Assembly: GCF_018069865.1 (NCBI RefSeq)
Contig: NZ_JAGQDG010000008.1
Span: 124,001-188,000, forward strand
Source of the DNA: Ideonella paludis
GTDB lineage: Bacteria > Pseudomonadota > Gammaproteobacteria > Burkholderiales > Burkholderiaceae_C
Direction of reading: 5' to 3'
Length of the DNA: 64,000 bases
The first letter of the stretch is position 1, and the number at the start of each line of letters is the position of its first letter. The notes under the pieces are model-generated. The model searched no databases and had not been told where the DNA came from. It was given only the letters and a program-made list of their open reading frames with translations. This document shows, piece by piece, positions 18,333 through 33,001 of the stretch. The position numbers were made by a program, and so were the translations under genes.

Positions 18333-19031
18333 ATGGCGCGCCAAGCCCGGATCAGCCTCGCCCATGAGCCGCACTTGGTGGCACAGCGCGGTCATGGCTT
18401 GGCGCCGGTGTTTCACGACAGTGAGGACGCCGCACGCTACATCGCCGATCTGCGTGAGGCCTGTCGGCAGCATCAGGTGCTTCTACATGCCTACGCGCTG
18501 ACGCCGGGGCAGGCGCTGCTGTTGCTGACGCCGTCTACCGACACAGCGCTGGGCCGCGCCATGCAAACACTCGGCCGCCGCTATGTCGCCTGGTACAACC
18601 AGCGCCACCAGCGCCGTGGCACGCCCTGGGAGGGTCGCTTTCGGTCGGCGCTTGTTGAGCAGCCTGCTGAAGTCCTCAGCGTGCTTCGCTACGTCGAAGC
18701 CGCCGCTGGTTTGCATGCCCCCCACGACCCCAGCGACTTGGCGACGGGACCGATCTGGAGCAGTCTGGACCACCACCTGGGCCGCCAAACCCACCCGGCG
18801 GTCACCTCCCATGCCGCCTTTTGGTCCCTGGGCAACACCCCCTTCGAGCGCGAAGCCGCCTACAAACAGTGGTGGGATCAAGGCCCTAGCGACCGTGAGC
18901 TCAGGCGCATCGAGGCTGCCCTTCTGGGGGGGCGCCCGCTCGGTGGGCCGGAATTCGAGCAGCGCGTCGCCCAGCAGCTGGCCCGCTCCGTCACGCCCCG
19001 CCCCAGGGGGCGGCCACGCAAGACCGCCTAG
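18333..19031 (+). CDS. Transposase-derived protein (REP-associated tyrosine transposase family), HUH motif lost
   Basis: Related to the IS200-like / RAYT Y1 transposases. The family framework is recognisable: HLVAQRGHGLAPVFHDSEDAARYI, then LLHAYALTP, then AMQTLGRRYVAWYNQRHQRRGTPWEGRFRSALVE, then LSVLRYVEAAAG. The catalytic HUH motif normally found after LM (NHVH-type) reads PGQALLLL here, so neither metal-binding His is present. The candidate catalytic Tyr in LRYVE remains. The tail PRPRGRPRKTA is AT-hook-like. The frame is intact and sits six bases after dgt, suggesting a retained non-transposing function, perhaps DNA binding. Which Tyr would be catalytic is inference. Confidence 0.75.
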   Translation: MARQARISLAHEPHLVAQRGHGLAPVFHDSEDAARYIADLREACRQHQVLLHAYALTPGQALLLLTPSTDTALGRAMQTLGRRYVAWYNQRHQRRGTPWEGRFRSALVEQPAEVLSVLRYVEAAAGLHAPHDPSDLATGPIWSSLDHHLGRQTHPAVTSHAAFWSLGNTPFEREAAYKQWWDQGPSDRELRRIEAALLGGRPLGGPEFEQRVAQQLARSVTPRPRGRPRKTA

Positions 19032-19112
19032 AGCACTGACATGGGGCTTTGGGGCACCAAGCTGAACCACTCTGTCCCCAAATAAATGGCGCGACCTGTT
19101 GTCTATCGAATA

Positions 19113-19128
19113 AATTGACTCTGACCCT
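19113..19128. repeat. RAYT-type repeat motif upstream of gltB
   Basis: The sequence AATTGACTCTGACCCT resembles the AATTGACTCTGACCCC-type motif I recall near REP-associated transposase genes in betaproteobacteria. It lies about 80 bases downstream of the transposase-derived gene, in the 172-base gap before gltB. The gap also holds a near-palindrome around 19052-19068 and AT-rich sequence that may include the gltB promoter. Related motifs occur at 54866-54881 and, more weakly, near 36611. Confidence 0.4.
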
Positions 19129-19203
19129 ATTTGTTAGTTCTTGAGCTGTCTCCGGGTTTGGCCTAATCTCGCGGCATCCCTAGCTCTGATCAAGGAATGC
19201 GCC

Positions 19204-23943
<4,740 letters not shown>

Positions 23944-23972
23944 CCCCTTCAGAGATTGAAAGTAGAGCCATC

Positions 23973-25439
<1,467 letters not shown>

Positions 25440-25449
25440 AGATGAGTGA

Positions 25450-25479
25450 GCCTGGGCGGCGTGGGAACGTTGCCCAGGC
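25450..25479 (+). terminator. Hairpin downstream of gltD
   Basis: A perfect 8-base inverted repeat (GCCTGGGC / GCCCAGGC) with a 14-base loop begins 11 bases after the gltD stop. No T-run follows, so it may stabilise the gltBD messenger or act as a weak or Rho-assisted terminator. Confidence 0.4.
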
Positions 25480-25556
25480 GTGTCTCCACAATGCTTCGCG
25501 GAAAATTCACGGGGGCTTGTGGCGGATTTGTCTCACTCAAACGCGGGGAGGGATCC

Positions 25557-25589
25557 GCTAACCCTGCATGAGACAATGCAAGGGTTAGC
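25557..25589. promoter_or_regulatory. Imperfect palindrome just upstream of mlaF
   Basis: GCTAACCCTGCAT and ATGCAAGGGTTAGC form a 13/14-base inverted repeat with one extra base and a 6-base centre. The right arm ends 10 bases before the ATG chosen for mlaF. It could be an operator for a dimeric regulator or a leader hairpin that hides the mlaF ribosome site. If translation started at the alternative ATG 25576, this would fall inside the coding sequence. Confidence 0.4.
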
Positions 25590-25599
25590 CCTGAATCCC

Positions 25600-26406
25600 A
25601 TGTCCCAGACTCTCATCGAATTCGACCACGTCACCTTTGGTTATGACGCCAGCCGCACGATCCTCAACGATGTGTCCTTGAGCTTTCGTCGTGGCCAGTT
25701 GACGGCTATTTTGGGGGGGTCTGGCTGCGGCAAGACCACCTTGCTGCGTCTCATCGGTGGGGTGTATGCGGCCAACCAGGGTCGGGTGGTGTTTGACGGC
25801 GAGCTCATCGACCCGCGTAACAAAGCCCAGCTCTATCGCATTCGACGCCGCCTGGGCATGCTGTTCCAGTTCGGCGCCTTGTTCACCGACCTCACGGTGT
25901 TTGAGAACGTTGCCTTCCCCCTGAGGGAGCATACCGATCTGCCGGAGTCTCTGATCCGCGACATCGTGCTGATGAAGCTCAATGCGGTGGGTTTGCGGGG
26001 CGCGGCGCCGCTGCGCATCAGCCAAGTCTCGGGCGGTATGGCGCGTCGCATTGCCCTGGCCCGCGCGTCGGTGATGGACCCTGAAGTCATCATGTATGAC
26101 GAGCCCTTTGCTGGCTTGGACCCGATCTCCATGGGCATCACGGCCAACCTCATTCGCAAGCTGAATGACACGACGGGCGCCACCTCGCTGATGGTCTCGC
26201 ACGACGTGCAGGAGTGCTTTGCGATTGCCGACTACGCTTACCTGATGTCCTCGGGCGGCAAGGTCGTGGCGCATGGCACGCCTGATCAACTGGCCGCTTC
26301 TACCGACCCCGAGGTGCGTCAGTTCATTCGCGGTGAGCCTGATGGCCCGGTGCGCTTCCACTACCCCGCGCCGCCCATGGCGCAAGACTTGGGAGTGCTC
26401 GGCTGA
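25600..26406 (+). CDS. mlaF: Phospholipid ABC transporter ATP-binding protein MlaF
   Basis: Cytoplasmic ATPase of the Mla system, which moves phospholipids between the inner and outer membrane. 268 residues from this ATG. Walker A is GGSGCGKTT, the signature [14 protein letters not shown] and Walker [14 protein letters not shown]. The signature SGGM and the following [14 protein letters not shown] are typical of MlaF. Upstream in-frame ATGs (25480, 25576) would add residues overlapping a palindrome and lacking similarity to the family. It overlaps mlaE by one base (TGATG). Confidence 0.94.
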   Translation: MSQTLIEFDHVTFGYDASRTILNDVSLSFRRGQLTAILGGSGCGKTTLLRLIGGVYAANQGRVVFDGELIDPRNKAQLYRIRRRLGMLFQFGALFTDLTVFENVAFPLREHTDLPESLIRDIVLMKLNAVGLRGAAPLRISQVSGGMARRIALARASVMDPEVIMYDEPFAGLDPISMGITANLIRKLNDTTGATSLMVSHDVQECFAIADYAYLMSSGGKVVAHGTPDQLAASTDPEVRQFIRGEPDGPVRFHYPAPPMAQDLGVLG

Positions 26407-27197
26407 TGACTCCCATCCATTCGGGCGTGGCCTCCATGGGCGCCGTCGTGTTGCGCTGGTTGCAAGCCTTGGGCCACGCGGCATTTTTCTTCGCGGACTT
26501 GCTGCGCCATACGCCACAGGCACTCAAGCGCTTTGGTTTGGTGGTGGCGCAGGTCCATGCCATTGGCAACCGCTCGCTGCTCATCATCGTGGCCTCGGGC
26601 ATGGCCGTCGGTTTTGTGCTGGCCCTGCAGATGTATTACGCATTGGTCACCTACGGTGCGGCGGAGTCTCTCGGCCTCATCGTGAACCTCGCGCTGGTCC
26701 GAGAGTTGGGCCCCGTCGTCACCGCCCTGCTGTTTGCGGGCCGCGCGGGCACCTCCCTGACGGCTGAGATCGGCTTGATGAAGGCCGGCGAGCAATTGGC
26801 CGCGATGGAGTTGATGGCCATTGATCCGCGTGCCCGGGTGTTGGCGCCGCGTTTCATTGGCGGCGTGATCTCGATGCCGATCTTGGCCGTCTTGTTTTCG
26901 GCCGTGGGCATTCTCGGGGCCTACGTGGTCGCGGTCTGGCTCATTGGGGTTGATTCGGGCAACTTCTGGTCCATCATGCAGTCGCGGGTGGATGTTTGGC
27001 GCGATGTGGGCAACGGTGTTGTCAAATCGTTTGTGTTTGGGGTGATCTGTACGGTGGTGGCCTTGTACCAAGGCTACGAGACACAGGCTACTCCGGAAGG
27101 CGTGGCGCATGCCACCACCCGCACGGTGGTGACAGCTTCGTTGGGCGTTTTGGCCATGGACTTTGTCCTGACAGCCATGATGTTCGCCACGCCGTGA
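26406..27197 (+). CDS. mlaE: Phospholipid ABC transporter permease MlaE
   Basis: Integral membrane permease, 263 residues, with about five to six hydrophobic segments. MlaE-family stretches are visible: AIGNRSLLIIVASGMAVGFVLALQMYYALVTYGA, then ALVRELGPVVTALLFAGRAGTSLTAEIGLMKAGEQLAAMELM (the coupling region), then PRFIGGVISMPIL and YQGYETQATPEGVAHATTRTVV. It is the second gene of mlaFEDACB. Confidence 0.95.
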   Translation: MTPIHSGVASMGAVVLRWLQALGHAAFFFADLLRHTPQALKRFGLVVAQVHAIGNRSLLIIVASGMAVGFVLALQMYYALVTYGAAESLGLIVNLALVRELGPVVTALLFAGRAGTSLTAEIGLMKAGEQLAAMELMAIDPRARVLAPRFIGGVISMPILAVLFSAVGILGAYVVAVWLIGVDSGNFWSIMQSRVDVWRDVGNGVVKSFVFGVICTVVALYQGYETQATPEGVAHATTRTVVTASLGVLAMDFVLTAMMFATP

Positions 27198-27209
27198 TGG
27201 GGAGATGGA

Positions 27210-27698
27210 ATGATGAACAAGAAACGTGTTGAAGTGTTGGTGGGCCTGTTTGTGCTGCTGGGCCTGTCGGCGATGGTGTTCTTGGCGCTGAAAGCGGCCA
27301 ACTTGGGCGCCTTCACCTCCTCGGGTGACACCTACACCTTGTCGGCCAAGTTCGACAATATCGGTGGCCTCAAGGCGCGCGCGCCGGTGCGCTCCGCCGG
27401 TGTGACGGTCGGCCGTGTCAAGAGCATCGCCCTCGACCCCAAAACCTATCAAGGATTGGTGGTGATGGAGATTCAAAAGGGCATCGAGTTTCCCAAGGAT
27501 TCTTCAGCCAAGATCCTGACTTCGGGTTTGCTGGGCGACCAGTACGTGGGCCTGGAGCCCGGTGGCGATGAAAAGGTCTTCGTCGCTGGGGATGTCGTTC
27601 GGCAAACACAATCGGCCGTCGTGTTGGAGAACCTCATTGGGCAGTTACTGTTCAACAAGGCCTCTGACGCAGGCTCGCAGCAAGAAGGTGGCAAGTGA
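27210..27698 (+). CDS. mlaD: Phospholipid transport protein MlaD (MCE domain)
   Basis: Membrane-anchored MCE protein that forms the hexameric periplasmic ring of the MlaFEDB complex. 162 residues. An N-terminal helix VEVLVGLFVLLGLSAMVFLALKAAN precedes a single MCE domain with YTLSAKFDNIGGLKARAPVRSAGVTVGRV and ILTSGLLGDQYVGLEPGG. Either of two adjacent ATGs (27210 or 27213) may be used; a GGGGAG lies upstream. The stop overlaps the mlaA start. Confidence 0.94.
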   Translation: MMNKKRVEVLVGLFVLLGLSAMVFLALKAANLGAFTSSGDTYTLSAKFDNIGGLKARAPVRSAGVTVGRVKSIALDPKTYQGLVVMEIQKGIEFPKDSSAKILTSGLLGDQYVGLEPGGDEKVFVAGDVVRQTQSAVVLENLIGQLLFNKASDAGSQQEGGK

Positions 27699-28438
27699 TG
27701 CAAGGCGCATTCAAGTCCGGCCTGTGTGCCCTGGCTTTGGCACTGTCGGCCCTGCCTGCACTGGCCCAAAGTTCACGCACCACGGGCTCGCCCGCTGACC
27801 CCTGGGAAGGCTTTAATCGGGCGGTCTACAACGTCAATGACGCGCTGGATGCCGCACTGTTGAAGCCTGTCGCCAAGGGCTACCAAAACACAGTGCCGGA
27901 CCCTGCGCGCGAGGGCGTCAAGAATTTTTTCGGCAACCTGGGTGATGTCTGGTCGACCGTGAACCTGCTGCTGCAGGGCAAGGTGGTCGAGTCCGCACGC
28001 ATGACCTTGCGTGTGGCCAGCAACACAATCTTCGGCTTGGGCGGGGTGCTCGACCCTGCCACTGAGTTCGGCCTGGAGCGTCACTCCGAAGACTTCGGCC
28101 AGACCTTGGGCTTTTGGGGCGTGCCCCCCGGCCCTTACGTGGTGCTGCCCCTCTTGGGCCCATCGACCCTGCGTGACACCGCAGCGCTGCCGGTGGACTT
28201 CAAAGGGGGCGGCCTGAACTTTGTCAACGACACCGGCGCTGTGGTGACACTCTCAGGTCTGCGTGTGGTCAGCACCCGAGCGGGCTTGTTGAGTGCTGAA
28301 CGCGTGCTGGCCGATGTCGCCTTGGACAAATACAGCTTTTTGCGCGATGCCTATCTGGCCCGCCGTCGCAGCTTGGTCTATGACGGCAACCCGCCCGAAG
28401 AGCCGGCTGACGCAGAGCCCGCCAGCGCTGCGCAGTAA
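27698..28438 (+). CDS. mlaA: Outer-membrane phospholipid-removal protein MlaA (VacJ family)
   Basis: MlaA extracts misplaced phospholipids from the outer leaflet of the outer membrane and passes them to MlaC. Family motifs are DPWEGFNRAVYNVNDALDAALLKPVAKGY, VKNFFGNLGDVWSTVNLLLQGK and FGQTLGFWGVPPGPYVVLPLLGPSTLRDTA. Most MlaA proteins are lipoproteins, but this signal peptide (ALALALSALPALAQ) ends in an ALA site with no Cys. The only nearby Cys, residue 10, precedes the hydrophobic core. The ATG at 27698 overlaps the mlaD stop, with a GTG three bases earlier as alternative. A 122-base gap separates it from mlaC. Confidence 0.92.
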   Translation: MQGAFKSGLCALALALSALPALAQSSRTTGSPADPWEGFNRAVYNVNDALDAALLKPVAKGYQNTVPDPAREGVKNFFGNLGDVWSTVNLLLQGKVVESARMTLRVASNTIFGLGGVLDPATEFGLERHSEDFGQTLGFWGVPPGPYVVLPLLGPSTLRDTAALPVDFKGGGLNFVNDTGAVVTLSGLRVVSTRAGLLSAERVLADVALDKYSFLRDAYLARRRSLVYDGNPPEEPADAEPASAAQ

Positions 28439-28560
28439 GCCTTTTGACCAAGACGTAAAACTTTACCGAGCTGGCGGGTGAACCCAAGCCAGCGTCGAAA
28501 CGTTGTCCTCCATACCCTGAGCATTGTGCTGAGGGTGTGCCATTCAAGGAAAGAAACATC

Positions 28561-29199
28561 ATGTTTGCTCAATCCCTGTACCGCTCTTTGGCTGTGACCA
28601 CGGTAGCCGTGGCGGCTTATGTGGTGCCCGCTGTGAGCCAAGCGCAGGTGGTGGCCCCTGACGCGCTGATCAAGCAAATTTCCAGCGAAGTGATCGATGT
28701 CGTCAAATCTGACAAGGCCATTCAAGGCGGCGACATCGGCAAGATCATTGCCTTGGTCGACACCAAGGTCATGCCCCATGTCAACTTTCAGCGCATGACC
28801 TCTCTGTCGGTGGGCCGTCACTGGCGTGCCGCCACGCCCGAGCAGCAAAAGCGTTTGCAAGACGAATTCAAAGTGCTGCTCGTGCGCACCTATGCCGGTG
28901 CGCTGACCCAAGTGAAAGACCAAACCGTCCAGCTCAAGCCTTACCGGGCTGCTGCTGAAGACACCGAAGTCGTCGTGCGCACGGAAGTCAAAGGCAAGGG
29001 CGAGCCGATTCAGCTCGACTACCGCCTGGAGAAAACCGACGGTGGCTGGAAGATCTATGACGTGAATGTCTTGGGTGTCTGGCTGGTCGAGCAGTACAAA
29101 GGCAGCTTCAATCAAGAAATCGGTGCCACGGGCATTGATGGCTTGATCAAAAAGCTGGCAGACCGCAACAAGGCCGCTTCGTCGGCAGCCAAGGGCTGA
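28561..29199 (+). CDS. mlaC: Periplasmic phospholipid carrier MlaC
   Basis: Soluble periplasmic shuttle between MlaA and the MlaFEDB complex. Signal peptide residues 1-30 end VVPAVSQAQ. The body has VDTKVMPHVNFQRMTSLSVGRHWR, PEQQKRLQDEFKVLLVRTYAGAL and YRLEKTDGGWKIYDVNVLGVWLVEQYKGSF, all typical of MlaC/Ttg2D. 212 residues. The ATG at 28561 follows a GGAAAG; an earlier in-frame ATG (28537) would add eight polar residues before the signal. Confidence 0.95.
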   Translation: MFAQSLYRSLAVTTVAVAAYVVPAVSQAQVVAPDALIKQISSEVIDVVKSDKAIQGGDIGKIIALVDTKVMPHVNFQRMTSLSVGRHWRAATPEQQKRLQDEFKVLLVRTYAGALTQVKDQTVQLKPYRAAAEDTEVVVRTEVKGKGEPIQLDYRLEKTDGGWKIYDVNVLGVWLVEQYKGSFNQEIGATGIDGLIKKLADRNKAASSAAKG

Positions 29200-29203
29200 C
29201 CCC

Positions 29204-29488
29204 ATGATCGCGCTGCCCAGCCACTTGACTCTTCGCGAGGCCAACGCGGTCTTGCGCAGCGTGCTGCCGTCGATTGCGCAGGCAGCCGAGCCCACAGTCA
29301 CGGTGGATGCGGCAGCGTTGACGCACATTGATTCCGCCGCCTTGGCGGTGCTGCTGGAGTGCAAACGCCACGCGCAGTCGCATCAGCGGGAGCTGGTGGT
29401 GGTGAACGTACCTGCGCGCTTGCAAGAGTTGGCCAAGCTCTACGGCGTGGATGACATGCTGGGCATGAGCCCAGCCGCCACTCACTGA
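29204..29488 (+). CDS. mlaB: STAS-domain protein MlaB
   Basis: Small cytoplasmic STAS protein, 94 residues, that binds MlaF and supports its activity. The core reads VTVDAAALTHIDSAALAVLLECKRHAQSHQREL, with the conserved DSAAL loop. It starts four bases after mlaC and ends the operon. Its last 7 bases overlap the end of the convergent hexR, leaving no room for an ordinary terminator between them. Confidence 0.9.
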   Translation: MIALPSHLTLREANAVLRSVLPSIAQAAEPTVTVDAAALTHIDSAALAVLLECKRHAQSHQRELVVVNVPARLQELAKLYGVDDMLGMSPAATH

Positions 29489-30357
29489 TCGTCTTGCGCC
29501 TGGGCGTAACGCCGAGAGCGCAGGTTGCGTTTGATCTCTTGCAAAGCCGGGCGCATCTGTGGCCCCAGGCGCAGGGCGACACCAGTGGTCAAGATGTCGA
29601 TGATCATCAGGTGCAGCATGCGCGACACCATGGGGCTGTAGCGGTCGTAGTCCTCAGGGTGGTCGGCCGCCAGCAATATCTGATTGTGGTTTTGGGCCAA
29701 TTGCGCCAGCGGTGAGCCCGAGGCCGTGATGATGATCAGCGTGGCGCCTTTGCGCTGCGCAATCTCCGCCACATCCATCAGGTCTTTGCTGCGGCCTGAG
29801 TTGCTGATGACCACGGCGCAATCGCCATGCTGCAGCATGGTGGCCGCCATCACCTGCACATGCCCGTCGCTGTGGGCGGCGGTGCGCACGCCCAAGCGGA
29901 AGAACTTGTGCTGCGCGTCTTGGGCCACGATGCCGGAGTTGCCCACCCCAAAAAACTCAATGCGCTTGCCTTGCTGGCCCGCTTCGGCCAGTGCCACCAG
30001 CGCCCGCTCAAAAGCATGGCCGGCCGCGTCATTGCGGTACTTCAGCAGCGCAGACACCGCGTTATCAATGACCTTGACGATCAGGTCGCCGGGCTTGTCG
30101 TCCTCGTCCACCGAGCGGTGCACAAAGGGCACGCCTTCGTTGACCGTGCCCGCCAGCTTGAGCTTGAAATCGGCTAGGCCGTCATAGCCCACGCTGCGGC
30201 AAAAGCGCACCACCGTGGGCTTGCTGACATGCGCCCGCTCCGAGAGCTCGCTCACCGGCAGCGAGGCAAAAGCCCGAGGGTCCAGCAACACCAGCTTGGC
30301 CACACGCTGCTCGGCTGGCGGCAGGGCGGGGATGGAGGCGCGGATACGGTCGAGCAT
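29482..30357 (-). CDS. hexR: HexR-type transcriptional regulator (RpiR family)
   Basis: Repressor/activator of central sugar metabolism that senses 2-keto-3-deoxy-6-phosphogluconate in characterised relatives. 291 residues. N-terminal RpiR helix-turn-helix domain (residues 1-77; HVSKPTVVRFCRSVGYDGLADFKLKLA) and C-terminal SIS sugar-isomerase-like domain (GVGNSGIVAQDAQHKF, VVISNSGRSKDLMDVAEIA). It lies 47 bases downstream of zwf on the same strand, and a HexR-type operator sits upstream of zwf, so autoregulation through the zwf promoter is likely. Confidence 0.9.
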   Translation of the reverse strand: MLDRIRASIPALPPAEQRVAKLVLLDPRAFASLPVSELSERAHVSKPTVVRFCRSVGYDGLADFKLKLAGTVNEGVPFVHRSVDEDDKPGDLIVKVIDNAVSALLKYRNDAAGHAFERALVALAEAGQQGKRIEFFGVGNSGIVAQDAQHKFFRLGVRTAAHSDGHVQVMAATMLQHGDCAVVISNSGRSKDLMDVAEIAQRKGATLIIITASGSPLAQLAQNHNQILLAADHPEDYDRYSPMVSRMLHLMIIDILTTGVALRLGPQMRPALQEIKRNLRSRRYAQAQDDQ

Positions 30358-30404
30358 GGTGGTGTCTTGAAGATGCGTGGTGGCCAGAGCTTAGGTGAAA
30401 GAGC

Positions 30405-31850
30405 TTACTCTTCCTCGGCCCAGGCAAAACCATCGCGCGCCACCAGCGCACTGGCGGCCGGCGGGCCCCAGCTACCGGCGGCATAGGTTTTCAGGTCGCC
30501 GCTGTCTTGAGCCCAAGCATCCAGAATAGGCTCCACCCAGCGCCAAGCCTGCTCTTGCTCATCGCTGCGCACGAACAGATTCAGGCGCCCGGCAATCGCA
30601 TCCAAGAGCAAACGCTCATACGCCCCCACGCGCTCGGAGGGGAAGGCTTTGTCGAAGTCCAAGTCCAGCGATACCGTGGTCAGCGACTCACCATGGCTGT
30701 TGCCCTTGGCGGCCAAGAGTTGCAACTCCAGCCCGTCCTCTGGCTGCAGCTTGATGATCAGCTTATTGGCCCGTGAGCCGCCGGCAAAAATGGGGTGCGG
30801 CACCGGCCGGAAGTTCACCACGATCTGGGCGTCGCGCGCGGCCAAGCGCTTGCCTGTGCGCAGGTAAAACGGCACGCCGGCCCAGCGCCAGTTCTGCACC
30901 TCGGTGCGGATGGCGACAAAGGTCTCGCAGGCGCTGCCCGCGGGCACCTTGACCTCCTCCAGATAGCCCGGTACGGCCTTGCCATCCACCGTGCCGGCGC
31001 GGTATTGCCCACGCACCACATCGCGGCTGATGTGGGTGGCCGTGAAGGGCTTGAGCGACTTCAGGACCTTGAGTTTTTCATCGCGAATCGCGTCGGCGTC
31101 CGACGACGATGGCGGCTCCATCGCAATCATGGTCAGCAGTTGCAGCGCATGGTTTTGAATCATGTCGCGCAGCGCGCCGGTGCGGTCGTAAAAATCACCC
31201 CGCGTGCCCACGCCCAGGCCTTCGGCCAAGGTGATCTGAATATTGGCGATGCTCTCGCGCCGCCACAGGGGCTCAAACAGGGCGTTACCAAAGCGCAGTG
31301 CCATCAGGTTCTGCACCGAGGGCTTGCCCAAATAGTGGTCGATGCGGAAGGCTTGCTCTTCGCGGAAGACCGAACGCACCACACGGTTGATCTCCTTGGC
31401 GCTGGCTAGGTCGTGGCCCAGCGGCTTCTCCAGCACCACACGCACCTTGCTGTCGTTCAGCCCGGCGGCGCCGAGCTGCTCGCAGATCACCGGGAAGAGG
31501 TGCGGGCTGGTGGCCAGGTAGAGCACCACGGTTTCAGCGCCGCGCTCGTCCAACCAGGCCTTCAGGCCTTGGTAGTCGGTGGGCTGAGAGAGGTCCATGC
31601 GGCGGTAATGCAGCAGGGCGGCGAACTGGGCAAACTCCTCGTCGCTGGGGCGCTTGGACGAATCCACTTCCGAGAAGCGCTCTTGGATGAAGGCGCGGTA
31701 CTGCTCATCTGTCCGATCATCACGGGCCACCGCCAAGATACGGCCGCCGGGCGGCAGCTTGCCGTGGCGGAAGGCTTGGAACAGTGCGGGCATCAGCTTG
31801 CGCCAGGTCAGGTCGCCCGTGCCGCCGAAAAAAACCAGATCAAAAGCCAT
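30405..31850 (-). CDS. zwf: Glucose-6-phosphate 1-dehydrogenase
   Basis: Oxidises glucose-6-phosphate to 6-phosphogluconolactone, feeding the oxidative pentose phosphate and Entner-Doudoroff routes. The nucleotide-binding motif FFGGTGDLTWRKLMPALF is at the N-terminus, the active-site motif FRIDHYLGKPSVQNL near residue 190 and EKPLGHD before it. 481 residues from the ATG at 31850. The open frame extends upstream to 32036, but those residues are unlike the family and would cross the HexR operator. First gene of a probable zwf-hexR unit. Confidence 0.96.
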   Translation of the reverse strand: MAFDLVFFGGTGDLTWRKLMPALFQAFRHGKLPPGGRILAVARDDRTDEQYRAFIQERFSEVDSSKRPSDEEFAQFAALLHYRRMDLSQPTDYQGLKAWLDERGAETVVLYLATSPHLFPVICEQLGAAGLNDSKVRVVLEKPLGHDLASAKEINRVVRSVFREEQAFRIDHYLGKPSVQNLMALRFGNALFEPLWRRESIANIQITLAEGLGVGTRGDFYDRTGALRDMIQNHALQLLTMIAMEPPSSSDADAIRDEKLKVLKSLKPFTATHISRDVVRGQYRAGTVDGKAVPGYLEEVKVPAGSACETFVAIRTEVQNWRWAGVPFYLRTGKRLAARDAQIVVNFRPVPHPIFAGGSRANKLIIKLQPEDGLELQLLAAKGNSHGESLTTVSLDLDFDKAFPSERVGAYERLLLDAIAGRLNLFVRSDEQEQAWRWVEPILDAWAQDSGDLKTYAAGSWGPPAASALVARDGFAWAEEE

Positions 31851-31878
31851 GGTCGTGATGATGTTGCCGTTGAAGATG

Positions 31879-31893
31879 TGTAATAAAATTACG
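31879..31893. promoter_or_regulatory. HexR operator between zwf and tal
   Basis: TGTAATAAAATTACG matches the published HexR consensus (TGTAATTAAATTACA type) at 13 of 15 positions and keeps the TGTAAT / ATTAC dyad. It lies 28 bases upstream of the zwf start in the 199-base gap between divergent zwf and tal. It is well placed to repress zwf-hexR and could also affect tal-pgi. The hexR gene itself is the next gene of the zwf unit. Confidence 0.8.
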
Positions 31894-32049
31894 GGCTGGA
31901 TGATGCATGAGTTTCTTGTGGCGGTCAACAGGCCCCAGCCTTCCCTGAAGGCGGTGGGGGCGTCGGCGGCGCTGGCATCATTCTGGTTTTCACGCTGCAC
32001 CAGGCGCGCCTTTCGCAGCACGACCGTCCACCCCACCCAGGCCTAGCCC

Positions 32050-33000
32050 ATGAACCAACTCGACCAACTCAAGGCTCACACCATCGTTGTGGCCGACACC
32101 GGCAACTTCAAGCAGATGGCGCAGTTTGCGCCCCGTGACGCCACCACCAACCCGTCACTGATCCTGAAGGCGGTGCAGCAGCCGGATTACGCGCCCTTGC
32201 TGACCGACACCGTGGCGGCCCACCGCGGCGCGGCGCTGGATGAAATCGTCGACCAGGTGTTGGTGCGCTTTGGCCTGGAGATCCTCAAAGTGGTCCCCGG
32301 CCGCGTCTCCACCGAAGTCGACGCACGCTTGTCTTTTGACACCGCCGCCACCGTGGCCCGCGCCCGTCGCCTGATGGCGCTCTATGAGGCCGCAGGCATT
32401 GGCCGCGACCGCGTGCTGATCAAGATCGCATCCACCTGGGAAGGCATCCAAGCGGCTGCCGAGCTGGAGCGCGAAGGCATCCACTGCAACCTGACCTTGC
32501 TGTTCTCGTTTGCCCAGGCTGTGGCCTGTGGTGACGCCAAGGTTCAACTGATCTCGCCCTTCGTGGGCCGCATCTACGACTGGTACAAAAAACAGGCCGG
32601 CGCCCAGTGGGACGAAGCGGCCATGGCCGGTGCCAACGACCCTGGCGTGAAGTCCGTGGCCAGCATCTACAACTTCTACAAAAAGCATGGCATCGCCACC
32701 GAGGTGATGGGGGCGAGCTTCCGCAATGTCGGGCAGATCGTGGCCCTGGCTGGTTGCGACCTGTTGACCATCAGCCCCGACCTGCTGGCCGCCTTGCAAG
32801 CCACAGACGCACCGCTGGCACCCGCCTTGAGCGCCCAAGCCGCGCAGGCCATGAACATTCCCGCCTTGAGCTTGGATGAAAAGGCTTTCCGCTGGGCCAT
32901 GAACGAAGACGCCATGGCCACCGAAAAGCTGGCTGAAGGCATCCGCTTGTTCGCCGTTGACGCGGGCAAGCTCGACAAACTGATCGCAGAAAGCAAGTGA
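32050..33000 (+). CDS. tal: Transaldolase (TalB type)
   Basis: Transfers a dihydroxyacetone unit between sugar phosphates in the non-oxidative pentose phosphate pathway. 316 residues. DATTNPSLI lies near the N-terminus, the Schiff-base Lys in [16 protein letters not shown] near residue 131, and [15 protein letters not shown] further on. It starts the divergent half of the HexR-controlled locus and lies one base upstream of pgi. Confidence 0.96.
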   Translation: MNQLDQLKAHTIVVADTGNFKQMAQFAPRDATTNPSLILKAVQQPDYAPLLTDTVAAHRGAALDEIVDQVLVRFGLEILKVVPGRVSTEVDARLSFDTAATVARARRLMALYEAAGIGRDRVLIKIASTWEGIQAAAELEREGIHCNLTLLFSFAQAVACGDAKVQLISPFVGRIYDWYKKQAGAQWDEAAMAGANDPGVKSVASIYNFYKKHGIATEVMGASFRNVGQIVALAGCDLLTISPDLLAALQATDAPLAPALSAQAAQAMNIPALSLDEKAFRWAMNEDAMATEKLAEGIRLFAVDAGKLDKLIAESK

Positions 33001-33001
33001 C

